Assembly (NCBI GenBank): GCA_015062235.1
Contig: SUUZ01000001.1
Coordinates: 62,001-126,000 of the forward strand
Reading direction: 5' to 3'
Origin: Alphaproteobacteria bacterium
GTDB taxonomy: Bacteria > Pseudomonadota > Alphaproteobacteria > RF32 > CAG-239
Length of the DNA: 64,000 nucleotides
Below the pieces are notes generated by a model. It was not told the DNA's origin. It ran no database searches and worked only from the letters and a program-made list of their open reading frames with translations. A program made the translations under genes and the position numbers. This document shows positions 62,272 through 64,000 of this stretch, one piece after another. Every line of letters begins with the position of its first letter. Within the stretch, counting starts at the first letter, position 1.

Positions 62272-62787
62272 ATGGAAAATTTATTTCATCAAATTGTAAA
62301 TAGTATTAATATTAATTCACTATTTATAATTGCTCTTTGCTCATTAGCTTACTTTGTGATTACTTATCACATATGGAAATTGTTAGCAAACAGAAGGAAT
62401 TTACAGGAGCAAACATCAAAAGCCGTGGATCTTTTTAAAGAGAGATATGACAAAACTCCAAGTGAGGCAGGTTTTCCTATAATTGGCATTTATGAGAGAC
62501 AAAGTGCATACCTTTATGCTACATCAAGAAAAGTGATTAAGAGTTATAGGATGCAGCAGAATATAATTCGTTGGTTGATGTTGTGGTATCTTTGGCCATT
62601 TCCTATCATTTTCATCGGAACAACAATGACAATGATGAAATACACAAGTTTAACCCATCCATCATTTGTTGCTTGGTGTTCCTTTGCGGCTATATGGAGC
62701 ATATTAGGCTTTGTGTTATGTGCAAAAGCACTAATAGCATCACGTATTGTAAAATTTAATGAAAATGTTACCTATTTAAATTATTAA
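62272..62787 (+). CDS. Hypothetical membrane protein
   Basis: Three hydrophobic segments; follows 61950-62252; terminator downstream. Confidence 0.65.
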   Translation: MENLFHQIVNSININSLFIIALCSLAYFVITYHIWKLLANRRNLQEQTSKAVDLFKERYDKTPSEAGFPIIGIYERQSAYLYATSRKVIKSYRMQQNIIRWLMLWYLWPFPIIFIGTTMTMMKYTSLTHPSFVAWCSFAAIWSILGFVLCAKALIASRIVKFNENVTYLNY

Positions 62788-62808
62788 GTTTAACAGTTTA
62801 ATTTAATT

Positions 62809-62847
62809 AAAACCCCTCACAATTTTTAATAATGTGAGGGGTTTTTA
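62809..62847. terminator. Terminator between convergent 62272-62787 and antiporter
   Basis: AAAACCCCTCAC...GTGAGGGGTTTTT. Confidence 0.88.
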
Positions 62848-63804
62848 CTAAAAACTCCAAACTCCATTTGCAATCAAGATCTGTGACAATAAATATGCCA
62901 TATAAATCAGTAAAAATACTCCCCCTTCTATTCTGCTAATCTTATTCTGACTAAGCATTATCGGGAATAACAACATTGTTGCCAAAACCATAACCCAAAT
63001 ATCATATAATAAAAATTGTCTAGGAACTTCAACATCTATAATTGTAGATGTAAGTCCCATAATAAATACAATATTCCAAATATTTGAACCAACAATATTG
63101 CCCAACGCAACCCCATTTTGTTTACGTAAAGCAGCTACTACTGTTGTAGCCAATTCTGGCAAAGATGTACCCACCGCAACAATTGTCAAACCGATTATTG
63201 CTTCCGAAACTCCCAAAATCCTAGCAATATCTACAGCTCCTTTTACTAACAAATCTGCCCCATACATAATTGCAATCAATCCCGCTATTGTAATCAACAC
63301 AACAACCCACCAACTTTTACTAGCCAAAACACTAACTGCATCTTCAGAGGCATCACTATCTTTAGAATTTCGATAATTAAAATATATAAAAGCAAATAAC
63401 AAAGCCAACAAAATTAATCCATGCCAACAAACAAACTTTCCTGTAAGAGCAAAACATGCAAACAAAACATTAACCAATAACAAAAACTTATAATCACGTA
63501 AAAATTCTTTTCTGTTACAAACAACAGGATAAATCACTGATGTAACTCCTAAAATAAACAAAATATTAGCAATATTCGAACCAACAATATTACCGATTGA
63601 AATTCCACCAGCCCCATTAAAAGCAGCTTTAATACTGACCACAAATTCAGGAGTAGATGTACCAAAAGCAACAATTGTTAGTCCTACAATAATCGCTGGT
63701 ATTTTTAACTTATTAGCTATCGCAACAGCTCCCTTAACTAAATATTCAGCTCCACCAATAAGCAAAACAAAACCTACTAAAATAAAACATAATGCTGAAA
63801 TCAT
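62848..63804 (-). CDS. CaCA-family calcium/sodium antiporter (YrbG-like)
   Basis: Internal duplication: IVGLTIVAFGTSTPEFVVSIKAA...GNIVGSNIANILFILG and IIGLTIVAVGTSLPELATTVVAA...GNIVGSNIWNIVFIMG. Confidence 0.95.
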   Translation of the reverse strand: MISALCFILVGFVLLIGGAEYLVKGAVAIANKLKIPAIIVGLTIVAFGTSTPEFVVSIKAAFNGAGGISIGNIVGSNIANILFILGVTSVIYPVVCNRKEFLRDYKFLLLVNVLFACFALTGKFVCWHGLILLALLFAFIYFNYRNSKDSDASEDAVSVLASKSWWVVVLITIAGLIAIMYGADLLVKGAVDIARILGVSEAIIGLTIVAVGTSLPELATTVVAALRKQNGVALGNIVGSNIWNIVFIMGLTSTIIDVEVPRQFLLYDIWVMVLATMLLFPIMLSQNKISRIEGGVFLLIYMAYLLSQILIANGVWSF

Positions 63805-63824
63805 CTTTTTATCCTTATCAAATT

Positions 63825-63852
63825 AAGGGGCTCTTTATTATAAAGCCCCTTT
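63825..63852 (-). terminator. Terminator downstream of aspS
   Basis: AAGGGGCT ... AGCCCCTTT. Confidence 0.8.
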
Positions 63853-63856
63853 ACTA

Positions 63857-64000
63857 TTACTCAGCCAAATCTAACTTAATATGCAATTCTTTTAATTGTT
63901 TTTCCGTTGGACTATTTGGTGCCTGCATCATCAAATCCTGAGCCTTTCCATTAAGCGGAAACAAAATTACATCTCGAATAATCGGTTCATCTAACAAAAG
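63857..64000 (-). CDS. aspS: Aspartyl-tRNA synthetase, C-terminal part (gene continues beyond window)
   Basis: [47 protein letters not shown] matches AspRS C-terminus. Confidence 0.88.
   Translation of the reverse strand, partial: LLLDEPIIRDVILFPLNGKAQDLMMQAPNSPTEKQLKELHIKLDLAE

Overview
This 64 kb window is AT-rich, densely coding bacterial chromosome. Gene content (infC, hslVU, ligA, comM, recX, hslO, carD, lolCD, motAB, ackA-pta) suggests an alphaproteobacterium-like organism; that is inference, not a database result. Most of the window is ordinary housekeeping: uvrD-type helicase (5' partial), motAB-nagAB, fadL, rplM-rpsI, infC, ligA, rplKA/rplJL, pheST, rpmI-rplT, lolCD, ackA/pta, ndk, rpsF-rpsR-rplI, comM, hslVU-hemW, glmM, aspS (partial), and three tRNAs. 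Accessory regions are a glycan cluster (8.9-14.5 kb), several orphan genes, and a mobile element at 59590-61856. The strongest discovery is that this element is a complete IS1595/ISXO2-like transposon. It has about 26 bp terminal inverted repeats (1 mismatch) and an exact 8 bp target-site duplication (TTTGTTTT). Besides the transposase it carries four small passenger genes in two tail-to-tail overlapping pairs, one of which (45 aa, perfect Shine-Dalgarno) is missing from the ORF track. Other points of interest: an AUA start codon on infC; a CoaD-like/HD-domain fusion; a lipoprotein with a trypsin-like domain that appears to have lost its catalytic triad; duplicated tRNA-downstream terminators bracketing a shared 32 nt motif; an ~85 bp dispersed palindromic repeat; a 5'-truncated capsular glycosyltransferase; a possible leader peptide plus terminator before a GNAT/aspartoacylase pair; Cys-rich secreted proteins; and a set of orphan genes with promoters but no Shine-Dalgarno.
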